The notes under the pieces are model-generated. The model did not search any database. It was not told where the DNA came from and saw nothing but the letters and a program-made list of their open reading frames with translations. Positions 40,701 through 52,149 of a stretch of DNA of 64,000 nucleotides are shown one piece after another (within the stretch, counting starts at the first letter, position 1; every line of letters starts with the position of its first letter). Location: the NCBI GenBank assembly GCA_018389105.1, contig JACATO010001445.1:186001-250000 (forward strand). The letters are read 5' to 3'. The translations under genes were made by a program, and so were the position numbers. The DNA comes from Nautilus pompilius (Eukaryota > Mollusca > Cephalopoda > Nautilida > Nautilidae).

Positions 40701-42830
40701 CAGTTTTTAATGCTGCACTTAATGGAATCACTAACACCACGATAGCACATCCATGATATATATAGTACATGGCCTAATCTAATCCTCTATATTCGGTTTT
40801 CTCTTTAAGTACATAAATGTATGGGTTCGCGCACATGGCGACGAGAGCGGAGAGGTGTGTACGTGGTGGGTGCAACACTCAAACTGCAGAAGTGGCTGCA
40901 TTCAACAATTGTTCTCGATGTGAGTGAGTAAACAAAAGAATATTGAAATACGCTTTAGTTCGTCTTTGAATGAGTATGACCCAGCTCAGGCCCCCAAAAT
41001 TACAAAACAACAAAAAATGCTGCTGCTGCAAAAAATAAAATATGATATGGCAATGCCTCGTGTATATACATTTATGGAGATGGAGAAACAATTAAAATTG
41101 CAAAATTTAAGGAAAGTGATGCAAAGGAAAGGCAAGTTTTATCGTTATTCAAAGCAAGATGCAGATGCTTGAGAAATAAAACTACTTGGATTTGCAGTTT
41201 GAAATCTGAATAAGATGTGGCCGGTGTCTTGACATTATTCAGAAAAAATTTGTTCTATTAAGAAAAGGGGCCGAATTGCATCTGCCAGGTAGATGTAATG
41301 CGAACCTCTCATGGACGACCAGAAGGGAAGTAGGTCTCAAGTCGGCAATCCGACATGGCCGACGTAGAACTAAGCAGACAGGATGTGATCATTTCCTGAA
41401 GAGGAATGTGTCCTTTAAACTGGAAGAAGGAGATTAAGTTCTGTTAAGGGATTCGATGAAGTACAAAGCTTAATTATAAACTTCCTTAACAAAGCAAACG
41501 AAAAACCAAAATAAGGGAATAACTTTTTAACGAGATGGTAAGTAAGGCTGTAAGTGCTGTCTAGCACCTTAAGTTACGGGTGCCTAACGAACCGGGCTGA
41601 GGTCTGTTGTTGTTCGGTACCGACTTGGTTTGGCGACAAACCCTCCAACAGCACGGTCGGTGTCTTCTCGCTCTCCTGTGCGTCAGTTCGTTGGCGTGGG
41701 CTGCTTTCCTCCGGGTACTCCGCTTTCCCTTATCCCCCTCCTACCAACTAAACAGAGGAGTTCTAGCAAAGACAAGCGGCGCGGGAACGGAAAACCCCTT
41801 TAAAGATATTCTGGCTACCGTTGCTGTGACGTTTCTTCGGTCCACGTAATTTTGCATTGTGGGAACGCTTCCACACACCCCACCCCCCCGTTTCAGACCG
41901 CGCGCGCGAGTAAAGCGGCCCCTGGCGGTAATCGATACGTTAAGAAAAAAAACAAAAAAACAAACAAATTTCCGTCGTTTCCCTGCCTTCTAAATAGCTG
42001 CCTCCTTTTCGTTCGTTAGGCTTATTCTGGCTTTTAGGACTCGGAGACACGATCGAGCCAACCGAAAACCGTTCCTTGGCAACAGGTCGTGCCACCTACA
42101 AACGTAGCTCGGGTTCTCAATTAGTATTTCGATAAATGTTACTTTGGGTCGCCACGTCTCTCAACCGGTTGGCAAACATTGTAATCGATGAACTAAAAGC
42201 ATGGGACACAGATTTCCATTACACCGACATTACGACGAAGTTGATGGAAATAATGCTTCTGCCTTCTCTTATACAGAAATCAGTTTGCTTGTTTCTTTGC
42301 TTTTTCCCTTCCTTTGAAAAGATTCGGCCTTTGTTCGTGTCCACGTGTGTATTTGTATTGTCCCTCTGTCTCTTCCTGGAATTTGTATAGATTGGGATTT
42401 GTTGCGATAAAGGTAAATAAATGGCGCTGTAGGCTTTACAGATTCTTTACCGGTAATGGTCTGGAATGAAAACAAAGAGCCGCTGGTTACTGTAGGTAGA
42501 CAGGTGGAAGTCGGGGAGCGTAATCACGACAGAGTCATGATGCTGCTGGGAAACAGTAGATGTGCGGGTAGAATAAGCTGACGTCGAGTTCGCGGCGACG
42601 CATCACGGCGCGGTTTGCTCGGGCAAGCCGGGGGCCAGAACTCTGGGGCAAGCAGCGGCTGTTCCTTATTACTACTGATCGTTGGCGAGGGTTCTATTCA
42701 AATTCCCCGGCTGGGGTTTTCTTTTTGCCGAGAGGTCAGGATTCCATCTCCACCTCCGGGTTTTCCGGAGGGCGAAAGTCAAACATCGTCATCTACCCCG
42801 CCGAGGAGCCTGAGACGGAAGAAGAGGAGA
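37775..42830. other. Intergenic region between AASDHPPT and the GPCR
   Basis: About 5 kb. The left part is AT-rich with poly-T and poly-G runs (38079-38090, 38374-38382, 38647-38657). From about 41.5 kb it becomes richer in GC and CpG (for example CGCGCGCGAG near 41900). That change fits a promoter or 5' UTR region of the GPCR, but no TATA box or initiator can be assigned with confidence. The only notable open stretch is at 40924-41172. Confidence 0.6.
40924..41172 (+). other. Unidentified open reading stretch, basic, 82 codons
   Basis: Opens directly after a TGA with GTG; the first in-frame ATG gives about 50 residues starting MLLLQKIKYDMAMP. The predicted peptide is Lys/Arg/Gln-rich, contains PAQAPKITKQQK and RKGKFYRYSK, and looks helical. 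I do not recognise a family. It could be an internal or terminal exon, a decayed mobile-element piece or chance. A GC-rich ATG GCG start with Cys-containing codons lies just upstream in another frame (about 40836). Confidence 0.2.
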
Positions 42831-43835
42831 ATGTCTAACTTCACCGGAGGAGGAGAAGAAACCTCTAACTTCACCGGCGGATCTCCCCGCGTCGTCTTCG
42901 AGAACCCGGGTTACGCGGTTTTCTGCTGCTGCCTAGGAACCCTGACAGCGGCCAGCAACGGCCTGGTCGTCGTCGCCTACTGCCTGTCGAAGGCGGTCCG
43001 GCAGAAGATAAACGTTTTCCTCATCTCCCTCACAGTGTGCGACGCGCTGATCGGGGCCGTTCTCATCCCGTTCGAGATGCTCCACAACTACTTCCGGCTC
43101 TCGGACTTCCGGTCGGTCGGTGGCGTCGCCTGCGCCTTCGTGGTGTGCGTCCCTCGCGCCATCCTGACCGCGTCCTTTTGGACCGTGTTCTTCGTGTCCA
43201 TGGATCGCCTCATCGCGGTCAGGTGCCCCCTGAAGCACTGCCGGATCGTGACCCCGCGACGCGCGTACGTCGCCCTGGCACTCCTGTGCTCGGGGGGGCT
43301 CCTGGTCGAGCTGTCGCCGTCGTTCAACCGAGAAGCGCACGCGGTCCACAGCCTTTGCGACGGGCATTACTCCTACGGCCTCCCGTACACGATCTACACC
43401 ATCAACGCGCATCTCCTGGCCCCGCTCCTCCTCACTCTCACGTGCTACGCGATGGCGTTCCGCGACATCCGCCGGAAGCGGCGGAGCGGGGCGGTCCTGA
43501 GGGCGGCCCAAACCTGCCTGATCGTTTCCGTCGTCTTCAGCGCGGGCTGGCTGCCCTTTCTGCTGCTTGTCAACACCTTTTCCCTGTGCCTGGCCTTCAA
43601 GTCTGCCTGGCCGATCTCGATGGAGTCCCACGGGATGCTCGCGAGCCTGCTGTTCGACCTGGGCTGCGTCACCAGCCTGGTCAACCCGGTGTGTCTGTGG
43701 AATCGGTGCAGGTCTCTGAGGCTGGTGTGGCGCGGCTGGCTCGGCAAGTCGGCCCGCTGCGGGCGGCCCCCGGCCCAGAGGATCGAACCCTCGGTGTTTC
43801 TGACAGAGTGCGAGAGCGGCGAAACCGCCTGCTAG
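42831..43835 (+). CDS. Orphan class A (rhodopsin-like) GPCR, single exon, 334 aa
   Basis: Seven hydrophobic segments: TM1 about 28-50 (N43), TM2 about 60-82 (D71), TM3 about 100-124, TM4 about 146-162, TM5 about 184-210 (P198, Y206), TM6 about 226-250 and TM7 about 268-289. Cys101 and Cys176 can form the usual TM3-ECL2 disulfide. The DRY motif is DRL (125-127), CWxP is GWLP (239-242) and NPxxY is NPVCL (285-289). Position 3.32, Asp in amine receptors, is Pro108, so a classical monoamine ligand is unlikely. The start is the first in-frame ATG; two NFT glycosylation sequons follow at residues 3 and 13. An open frame continues upstream to about 42615 without an ATG. No intron is needed. Long open frames in other phases are GC-driven shadows. 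Ligand unknown. Confidence 0.88.
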   Translation: MSNFTGGGEETSNFTGGSPRVVFENPGYAVFCCCLGTLTAASNGLVVVAYCLSKAVRQKINVFLISLTVCDALIGAVLIPFEMLHNYFRLSDFRSVGGVACAFVVCVPRAILTASFWTVFFVSMDRLIAVRCPLKHCRIVTPRRAYVALALLCSGGLLVELSPSFNREAHAVHSLCDGHYSYGLPYTIYTINAHLLAPLLLTLTCYAMAFRDIRRKRRSGAVLRAAQTCLIVSVVFSAGWLPFLLLVNTFSLCLAFKSAWPISMESHGMLASLLFDLGCVTSLVNPVCLWNRCRSLRLVWRGWLGKSARCGRPPAQRIEPSVFLTECESGETAC

Positions 43836-45394
43836 CTTCTCCGGCGGAGCCTCATCGCCGCAACGTCTCCCACCCACCTCCTGCTGTCGGGGCTGGTTCC
43901 TTTCATTCGACGAAACCGAGTAACTTGAAAGGGAAGAGGGAAAATGTCGTTATTCGGTAGATCCCGCGTGAGATCCTGTCACACCCTGTAGCCGTCGCTG
44001 GGATTTGGCGAACGGTCTTCTCTTTATGGCAGGCGGTGTACACGGCGCCTTGTACTGTCCCCCCCCAGTAGAGCGCCCTAATTACGGGCTAGGGGAGGAG
44101 ATTTTTTACTCTAACCCTCCCCCAACCTTTTAACCGATTCCATGCGAATACCAACATAAAAGTTGTCGAATTTTAAAAAGAGAGAGAGAGAGGAAATTTT
44201 CCACGGAGATGAAAAAAGAACCCGGAAGATTGACAGGGAACGGAGGTCTGTTCTTTTTCTTCTTCCTATTATATAACACGCAGCTATGGCGCCGAGTATC
44301 CAATTACAAGTGAGGGGCCCCTTACAGCCTTCAACACGAAACGAAGTCAGCTCTTATTAATTACGTAGTAATGAGGTCACCGAAGACGTTCTTGTTACAT
44401 GGACAAATACAGATATACATTTCTCGGGATAGGAACCATTATAAGAACAAAAACTCTAATTGACAGTAATACAAATTAGTTTTGGTTCTGACTGTTTAGC
44501 TCGTGTTCGAAGCCCTTCCGAGAAACACGTGCGCGTGGTAGCATTTTGTCTACGTAGTCTCACGGAGGCGATCGGAGGTACTCGTGTTTGATTACGGTGC
44601 CAAACCCGACTTCTGTCAAGCAACGAGCCAACAAACTGATTTCCAGAAAGAGGAATTTATTTCTGATTTTTATTATAAAGACTTTTCAACCGAAAGGAGA
44701 GACAGAGAGAGAGAAAGAAAATATTGAAATATTTGACAAACTATTTGTTGTTTTATTGTGTTGTGTTTTTTTCCCATCGATTTAGCCATTGACGTTTGAT
44801 ACGTTTGTATACTTTATCCATTTAAAAAACTTTCAACCCGACAAACCTATTGTAAAAAGAGAATCAAACACAAGGGTACGGCCCTTGTACTCCGAAACAG
44901 GGCGTGATTTTAAAAGAAATACGATACATTTAATCGTGGAAGAAGACGATAAATTACTATATAATGTTTTGTAGAACGATTGATGCTGTCGCCAGATTCA
45001 GCAGAAATCAATAAGGTTATTTTAGCTGTAAAAACGATGTTAGAGCGGCACCCGTAGAGAATAGGCTTTTTCCTCTTGAAAAAACACAACGCAGAGAACG
45101 CATGGTAGCTATCAGGATTTACACACACACAATCGTACTTACTAATATTAATATTTATATACACACACACACACACACTATTTAAAGTAAGTTTGGTTGA
45201 TGGTGTGAATAATAACTGATAAGCTTCCGCTTGATTTTTTCTGCGGTCCAAGGTAATTCCACGAGCTCTCCGATTAATGGTAAATCTTTGATCGCACGTT
45301 CGCCAACTTACATTAATTCAAGAAGCTGATATGACTTAAATTGTTAAACATCGAGTAGGCAGTTTATCTAATCGATCTAAGTAATATGAGGATG
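43836..45394. other. Convergent intergenic region after the GPCR
   Basis: Presumed 3' UTR of the GPCR and spacer. It holds short C and GA runs and a (CA)n tract near 45160-45178. A TTTATT near 44655 (AATAAA on the minus strand) and another near 45412 could terminate minus-strand transcription. No gene was recognised. Confidence 0.5.
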
Positions 45395-45649
45395 CTAAGT
45401 CAAGCCACTATAGTTTATTAGTAGTAGTAGTCGTGGTATCAGTTCACATTTTTTCAAAGAAAAGAAAAGCAGCTGTACGGTTGGTTGACCGTCTGTGTCG
45501 CTCGCTGTCCGTACTTCCTGATGTCCTCGGTCGCCTTTCCAGGTGAAAGGATCGGCACCTGTCCCGGATCGGATGAAGCAAGCAAAGCAGTGTATTTTTC
45601 TTCGCAAACTTCGGACAGCGCCGTTCGTGGACACGGGAGGACGAGAGAA
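45395..45649 (-). CDS. Candidate cytoplasmic-tail exon of the glutamate receptor
   Basis: An acceptor-like AAACTGCAG on the minus strand precedes an 84-codon open frame (FSRPPVSTNGAV... to a TAG at 45395) in phase 0, which is what the donor of the M4 exon requires. AATAAA lies within its last codons. The Arg/Ser-rich, non-hydrophobic composition suits an intracellular tail. The polypyrimidine tract is weak and receptor tails are poorly conserved, so this is a guess. The alternative is read-through of the M4 exon, which would stop after 22 extra residues at about 46354. Confidence 0.25.
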   Translation of the reverse strand, partial: FSRPPVSTNGAVRSLRRKIHCFACFIRSGTGADPFTWKGDRGHQEVRTASDTDGQPTVQLLFFSLKKCELIPRLLLLINYSGLT

Positions 45650-45768
45650 CTGCAGTTTCAAAATTACTTCCCTTCCCCGTTTCCCGAAGGCTCACAACGA
45701 AGCGCAGTTTCCAAGTTAACGCCCGGTTTGTTTTCCGCCACCGACGGATGGATGATGACGAGGCTGAA

Positions 45769-45776
45769 TGACGTCA
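45769..45776. promoter_or_regulatory. Perfect CRE palindrome TGACGTCA
   Basis: Eight-base CREB/ATF consensus just upstream (higher coordinate) of the candidate tail exon. One of three in the window, all between 45.7 and 56.0 kb. Function not shown. Confidence 0.3.
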
Positions 45777-46422
45777 TTAAGCGCCGGGAGAAGGGTGTGT
45801 GGCGCTTACGATGTTAAATCACAAGTAGCTGTTGTCCATTCTTCTAGTTTTCTTGGGGAGAGGAGATACAAAGAAAGAAAGAAAGAAAACACAGATAGAA
45901 TTCATTTTTTTAAAAAAAATAAATAAATAATCAAAACGCATGTAAAAATTGAGTTTCGTTGTTTTGTTTTACCTTAGGGGGCCCCCCTCTCCTGCAAAAC
46001 TAGACGGTTAATCTCCAAGGTGTAGCCACATCTTCCCAACAATCTTCCCAGAAATGAAATTACAGGAAGAATTAATAGCAGCAAAATGGAATATATCAAG
46101 CTACTCTAAGACTTATCGAAAGTTGGTTTATCTTATCGCTAAATTGATCGATACGGTCTCACAACCTACTACACCTGTGGCTAATTATTTTTTTCCCCCA
46201 ATCATCTACGATTACTAAAATATATTTGGACATTTTCATAACACCTTGGGCCGGACTGGGAGCCGGCAGCAGCAGCAGCAGCTAGTATTTGTGCTGGTTG
46301 TATATTTATTTAGCCAGCACACCTGCGTTGCGGGGGCCTGGGGCCGCCCGTACCTAGGGGAGTCCAGCAGCGGTCGACTGACTGCCGAGGCCTGGCAGGA
46401 CGATTGGGGGGGGCACACTCAC

Positions 46423-46603
46423 CTTGCCGCCGGTAAGTTGCAGCACCCGAGTCGAGCAGTACTCGAACCAGCAGACCAGCCCGGCGATCAGTATCCCTCC
46501 GACCAGGATGAAGAACACCCCGGCCACGTTCTCCAGCTGCAGTTCGGACGTTTCCTCCGACGTCGGCTTAGACACATCCGGGCACTTCTTCTGATGCCAC
46601 CAC
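46423..46603 (-). CDS. iGluR exon 10: end of S2 and M4
   Basis: One base completes Lys719, then WWHQKKCPD (family KWWRGNGCP), a TSEETSELQLENVAGVF linker and the M4 helix ending at WFEY. The exon closes with STRVLQLTGGK at donor GTGAGT in phase 0. The following intron sequence would add 22 residues before a stop, so either a short tail or a further exon is possible. Confidence 0.9.
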
Positions 46604-49600
46604 CTGGAATTTGACAGTTGCGTAGCGACGTTATATGACCGAAGGTGAAAATACGTTAGCGATGATAGGACAAAATATCGAGAAAAGAAACTCTCACGGC
46701 CCCCGGGAGTTTACTGCGGCTATTGTTATATATATATATAGTTTAATTTACCTATTAGCGGATAGTGAAGGTTGGACGGGCTCGTATCCTCCAACCCCAT
46801 ACCCGGGAGCTGCTTTTCCCTCTCCGCCCGTTTTCTCCCACATCGTAGGGGTGGGCTCAGGTACGTGTGGCGTAACTATTATCATTATTATCAGCTTTAT
46901 GATATTTCATCAAATATGCTTTCCCGAAATTGTACTAAACGCTTCATTAAAGAAACATTTGCATTTTGGGAAACAGCATTTCCGGTTTCTTCCAGAAGCG
47001 GAAGCCGAGATGTTTGTGGAAGATGAGTTCGTAGGGTAGGAGAAAAGAAGATCGGATCAGCCAGTCGTCTGCCGGCCCTTATTTGTACTTACTTGCTTTC
47101 AAGTTCGTGCAACTTCCCCCTGTCGCTAAGCTTTAATATAGCCATTGACAGGTCATCCCGGTAGGTGGCGCCAGGGGGAACGGCGATGCCAAAGCCCTTC
47201 GGGTCGAACTGCGGCCCCACTTCCATCAGGCTGCAATCCTCGATGGTCTTGAACCCGTTCACCGTCGTGTCCCAGAAGAACGCGTAGTTGCCCTCCCTGA
47301 CCTTCCGGAACCCTTCCTCCGAGTTGTCCACCATGCTGGTGGGGTCCAGCTCGGACATCTGGATCCACATCTTGTTGAACTGCTCGATGTTAGTGTTGCG
47401 GAAGAAGGCCATGATCCCGCTGTTCTTCACCGTGCCGTACCGGATCTTGGTCTGCTGGGGCAAATCGGTCACCGTCTTGATGGGCGTGTTGATCTTCTTC
47501 ACGGTGAGGAACGCGGCCAGGTTGGCCGTGTAGGACGAGATGAGGATGAGCGCGAAGAACCACCAGGCGCTGGTCAGCACCCGGCCGGGCACTGTGCACG
47601 GGGACGCGTCGGTGTTTCCCTGCAGCAGGGAGCCGAAGATGAACCAGAAGCTCTCGCGGAACGAAATCGACTCGGACCGGTTCTTCGCCCTGCCCGCCTT
47701 CTCCAGGAAGTAGAGGACGACGCTGACGACGATGAAGGCGCCGAAAGTGCAGATCCAGACCAGGGGCGACAAGGGGTTCAGAAACTCGAAGTGGGAAGTC
47801 TCGGACTTGGGGACCTTCATCAGAACGTTGATGTAGCGGGTCATGAAGGGTTTGGTGAAGTCTACGGCCTCTTCCCTCTCCGAGTTGATGCTCAGCGAAG
47901 CTACTGTCATTGTGGCGTTCTGAAGCAACAACGAGAGCAGTAAAGGTAATAATAATCTGCACATTAACAACAATAAAATAATTTTTTTTATAATTCCTAT
48001 ATCTATATATTTAAGTAAAGATAAGTATCCACAAACGGTGCTAAATAAAGAATTACCCTATATAATATAAATTATATTACGTATACACTGGAGGCCAAAA
48101 TTATAGCACCACCTGACGCTTTGAACAGAATGATCGGGTGTTCATTGTGAGTTTTTAAGTAAAAATTCCGTTTTTTACCGTACTAAAGTTAATTAGCCCT
48201 TGTTTTAATATTCATAGGACCTCTGCATTAATCCTCCTTGACGTAGTAAGTACTAAGATTTATAAAAATGCATTTTAAACTTAACGAAATCCACGAATTA
48301 TTGTCTAGATCGAAGAATGTTATTATAGATGGCACAGCTACACTAACGAAGAATCAGAAACAAAGGGGAATGATTATCTCTGGTGACGCAGAAAATATGC
48401 CCGATTTTTAGCCATCGCTGAATACACAAGTTGTAGCCATGGGGATGGAAAGATTCTGGCTCAAAACGTAGTTTCATCTCCACAATGTGGCGGAAAACCT
48501 TCACTTGCTTTCTAGGAAGACGCACGCCATCCACGTGACACCGTTCCCTCATTGAGAAACAGGTGTATAAACTTTCATGAGAGAGGTAACATTCCCACAC
48601 AACGGATTGTTTTAGAGTTCAGTGAAAGCATAACGAAGGAAAAAAATGTGGATAATTAATTTTGAAAAAAAAAATAACATTGGTAGTAGACCTATCATGA
48701 AGCTGGATTCTTAAAACAAATATGGCTTCATTCTAGCCCTAGCGGGGTTTCCGTACAGAATTAACCTTTAATGAAGGAAACGTCAGCAGGTTTGACGTGA
48801 AGTCTGTTGTCGTTGTTTTTCGTAAATGGCAATTAAATGTCAAGTCATTTCATTTTTATCAGTTAATTTGATTAAATGTCCACGTGAAATGTATTTGTAT
48901 AGTAAATTTGAATTAAACGTCTACGTGAAGGGTACCTGTATTAGTAAATTTGAATTAAATGTCAATGTGACAGTAAATTACAAATTAAATGCCATTAAAT
49001 GTCATGCACTGATGATGGATTTTATTGATGCTATTCTAATATAAAAATAAACAAGGAAATCAGGAAACAATAAAAAAACAATATTTTTTTTAAAAAAGCA
49101 GAATGGTAACAGAAGGACGGTGATGTAGCAACTGTTAAAGCGGATAAAGATGCGTGATCCAGAGGCTGGTAGGAGAGGAGAAGGACACGTGAAAAAAAGA
49201 GCTGAGTTTAGAAGTTAGTCCCACGTATAAAGCAAGGGAGAAAACTCCAATACGTTTTTTTTATTTCCCCACAAACAAAGGAGCATTATTATCTCAGGGA
49301 CCTCCCCAAGATAGGCTCAAACATTCCCGATTGTCTTGCTTCCTGGAGTATTTACATTAAGTAAATATCTCGTTTACGTAATTCCACTTTGTATTCTGAG
49401 GAGATTAAAAAACAACAACAACAAATCTATGAATTTTGTGCGTGTATATAGTTGTGTTTTTTTTATTAGAAGTTCTTATGGACAGATGCAGTTTCCATTT
49501 GAACGGCTATCTCTCAAAACGAGACAAGCCAGACCGCAAAACTCAACACGAGTTATCTCCCATGCGCAGGTTTCCTCCGCAAGAACGGCAAAGAATATCT

Positions 49601-52116
49601 CAATGGAGATAACTCTGGACTAGCAGCTTTCATGGGATGTTTTTAGTCATAACATACTGTAGTCTTTGATGAATTTGTATAAAGACGTGATGTGTTTAGT
49701 TAGTTTTCTTTTGCATGCGCGACAAATCTTTTATAGCAATAGGTCGTGGGTTTGAGGCCAGCTCAAGCCACCTGGACACTGCCAAGAAATAGAAATCTGC
49801 TAAAAAGAACAACAACAACAACAGCGCACGCAAACATTACTTCTGATGGCGACAGACACTGGTGATCGAAACGTATTGGTTAGAAACGTCGCTAGTATAA
49901 TAAGGTGATGGGGGAAAAGTTTTAGCTAATTAATTAAATAAAACGGGGCGAACATCAATCAAAGTTCCAACCTACCCCGGTTAGGAGCTCTCCAATCATG
50001 CCGTTCCATTCTCCGTTTTCCTTTTTGGCCCCGAATTTCCCGTCGTGCACGAGGTAGAGCCGGTACTTGAAGTCCAGCATGGCGGCGACTTCTTCGATGA
50101 GGTCGACGGCGAAGCCTTGAAACCTGTCGTTTCCCTTTCGATGCTTGTAGTCTCTCTTGTACATGACGAAGGGCTTCTCCTGTCAGGGGGGTGAAGGGGG
50201 GGGGAGAAAAGCTTCGAGTGAGATTTGGCGGGATTCTACGCACGAACTGGGGGTTTGTTTCATTTACTAGAACACCATCTTGTCGGTGCGAGTTAACAAG
50301 CAGGGGGGGATTTTGGTATTGGTTGGCATAGATTGTCAAGCGCTCACTGGAACCGCGTGGCAGCAGTGCTTCCGTGACTAAAGAGGAGGAACTGGGGTCG
50401 TCAAGATTCCTCACCTGACGCCGTCGGCTTTAGGTTTCAAGGCCTGGCGCCCCCGTTACCATAACTGCATAATCTCACATGACAAGGGTTAAACCAGACT
50501 TCGGCGACCGGCTTCTCCGCAGCAGAACCGCTGCCGAATACGGGGCCAGTCCAATAAACGACGACGACCCCTTTCCCCTCCTCCACCCCCAAAACTTACC
50601 TTGATGGTGACGACTTTCACCGTTCGATGTTTCAGCGGAAAGATTTTGGTTCTGTTCTGACGGATCAGCCGTCGGTGTAGTTGGATGTGCGTCGATGTAT
50701 TCGGGCCGCCGCCGGAGTTCCAATCCGCGATCTGGTTTGTTTCGAAAAGAAGACGGGAAAATTAACGGTACACCATCTGTCCAAAAAAAAGACACACACA
50801 CACACGAGAGAGAGAGAGAAAGTAACAACAGCTTTAAACGGAGATGCGACACGCGTTCCCCTCCACCAACCCTGGGCTTTAATTCGTCAGTATCCGGAAT
50901 TAACCCCTTACCCATGGCGGGTTTTTCGGCCGCCGTTGTCGCATCCCTCTCTTCCCTTTGGGAAAACGTTCTTCGCAGACACTAAAGGGTTGTTTGTCAA
51001 TGCAATCCCTGTGATGAAGCTTAAAGGAGAGATTCTGCTGCCCCTGTTGGAAAACCCTCAGTGACAATAGAGACCAGATTGACCCTAATAACCTTAATAG
51101 GGGTAAACTAAAGATCTTTACGTAATATCTGCGTGACGTTCAATATAAAAAGTTGTACGGTGGTAGCTAATATTATTGCACTGGCCAAAATAATTGTAAT
51201 TTTCGAAGTGATGCATTCATTTTGGCTATCAGTGTAAATAGTATATGAGCCTTTGGATATCATTATTGAATTCCCTGAAGGCCGATTAAAGATGTCTTTT
51301 CGTATAGTGGTACAACCAGTCTCGGACATGTACGATTTCCTGCAACAATGCTGGATGGTTGCACTCATCTCTCACATGGCCCATATCGGTACACACCACC
51401 GACATGACAACGTTGGTGTGTCTGCACAGTAATGATCCGCTGGAATTCTCTAGTTAGCAACTTTCCATCACACCAAGCTAAGGGAGAAGCAGGTGAGAGG
51501 CAAGGAAAGAGAATGCCTACACGTTTCTTTCGACAGTCCGGTCGTAATACCAGGATCGGATAAAACGTTTTCCGAACCGGCTGCTTCGAGGAACGAACCT
51601 TCGCCCGCGATTCTTCGGACACAGTCAGGGTTAACGCGGAGGCTGTCGGGAGTGACGTAACTTCCTGTCTGCTCACCTGGCGGCGAATGGAACCAGTCAC
51701 TTACCCCGCGGACAGCTCGCAAGTTACACAACGACAGACAGTCTTATATTGCCCCGGCTGTTTCACCGTAAGATAGTGGATCATTGCATAATGTGACTCC
51801 CAGTACTTTTTAAAAAATAATTTTCAAGCATCAGTCACACTACAGATATCTTGGTGAGACTCTGGTGCGCTTTTACGTTGTCATTAGGATTAATCTCGGG
51901 TCGAATTAACCCTTTAATATTTCCATAATGGCGCTATATTCACCAGTTTTCTCTGCAGAAATAAGTACTCTCTTACACGGCGAATCAGGCGAAGTCATCG
52001 CAACGCGGCTCGTCTGTGATTCGACAACAGCCGTACGCCATCTTTAGAGCTCTCTCTCTCACTCTCCATCCTCTCTCTCTCCCATCTCCATCTCTCTCTC
52101 TCTCTCACTCTCCATC

Positions 52117-52149
<33 letters not shown>

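Noticed and set aside
42933-43877. 314-codon open frame on the minus strand and a 307-codon frame on the plus strand overlapping the GPCR
   Set aside because: Both are shadows of the GC-rich GPCR coding sequence: Pro/Arg/Gly-rich, no domains, while the GPCR frame has all seven membrane segments.
46246-46614. 122-codon plus-strand frame opposite receptor exon 10
   Set aside because: Antisense shadow of the M4 exon; no recognisable protein.
47153-47962. Extra minus-strand frames within receptor exon 9
   Set aside because: Other phases of the same exon, Arg/His-rich, inconsistent with the clear channel sequence.
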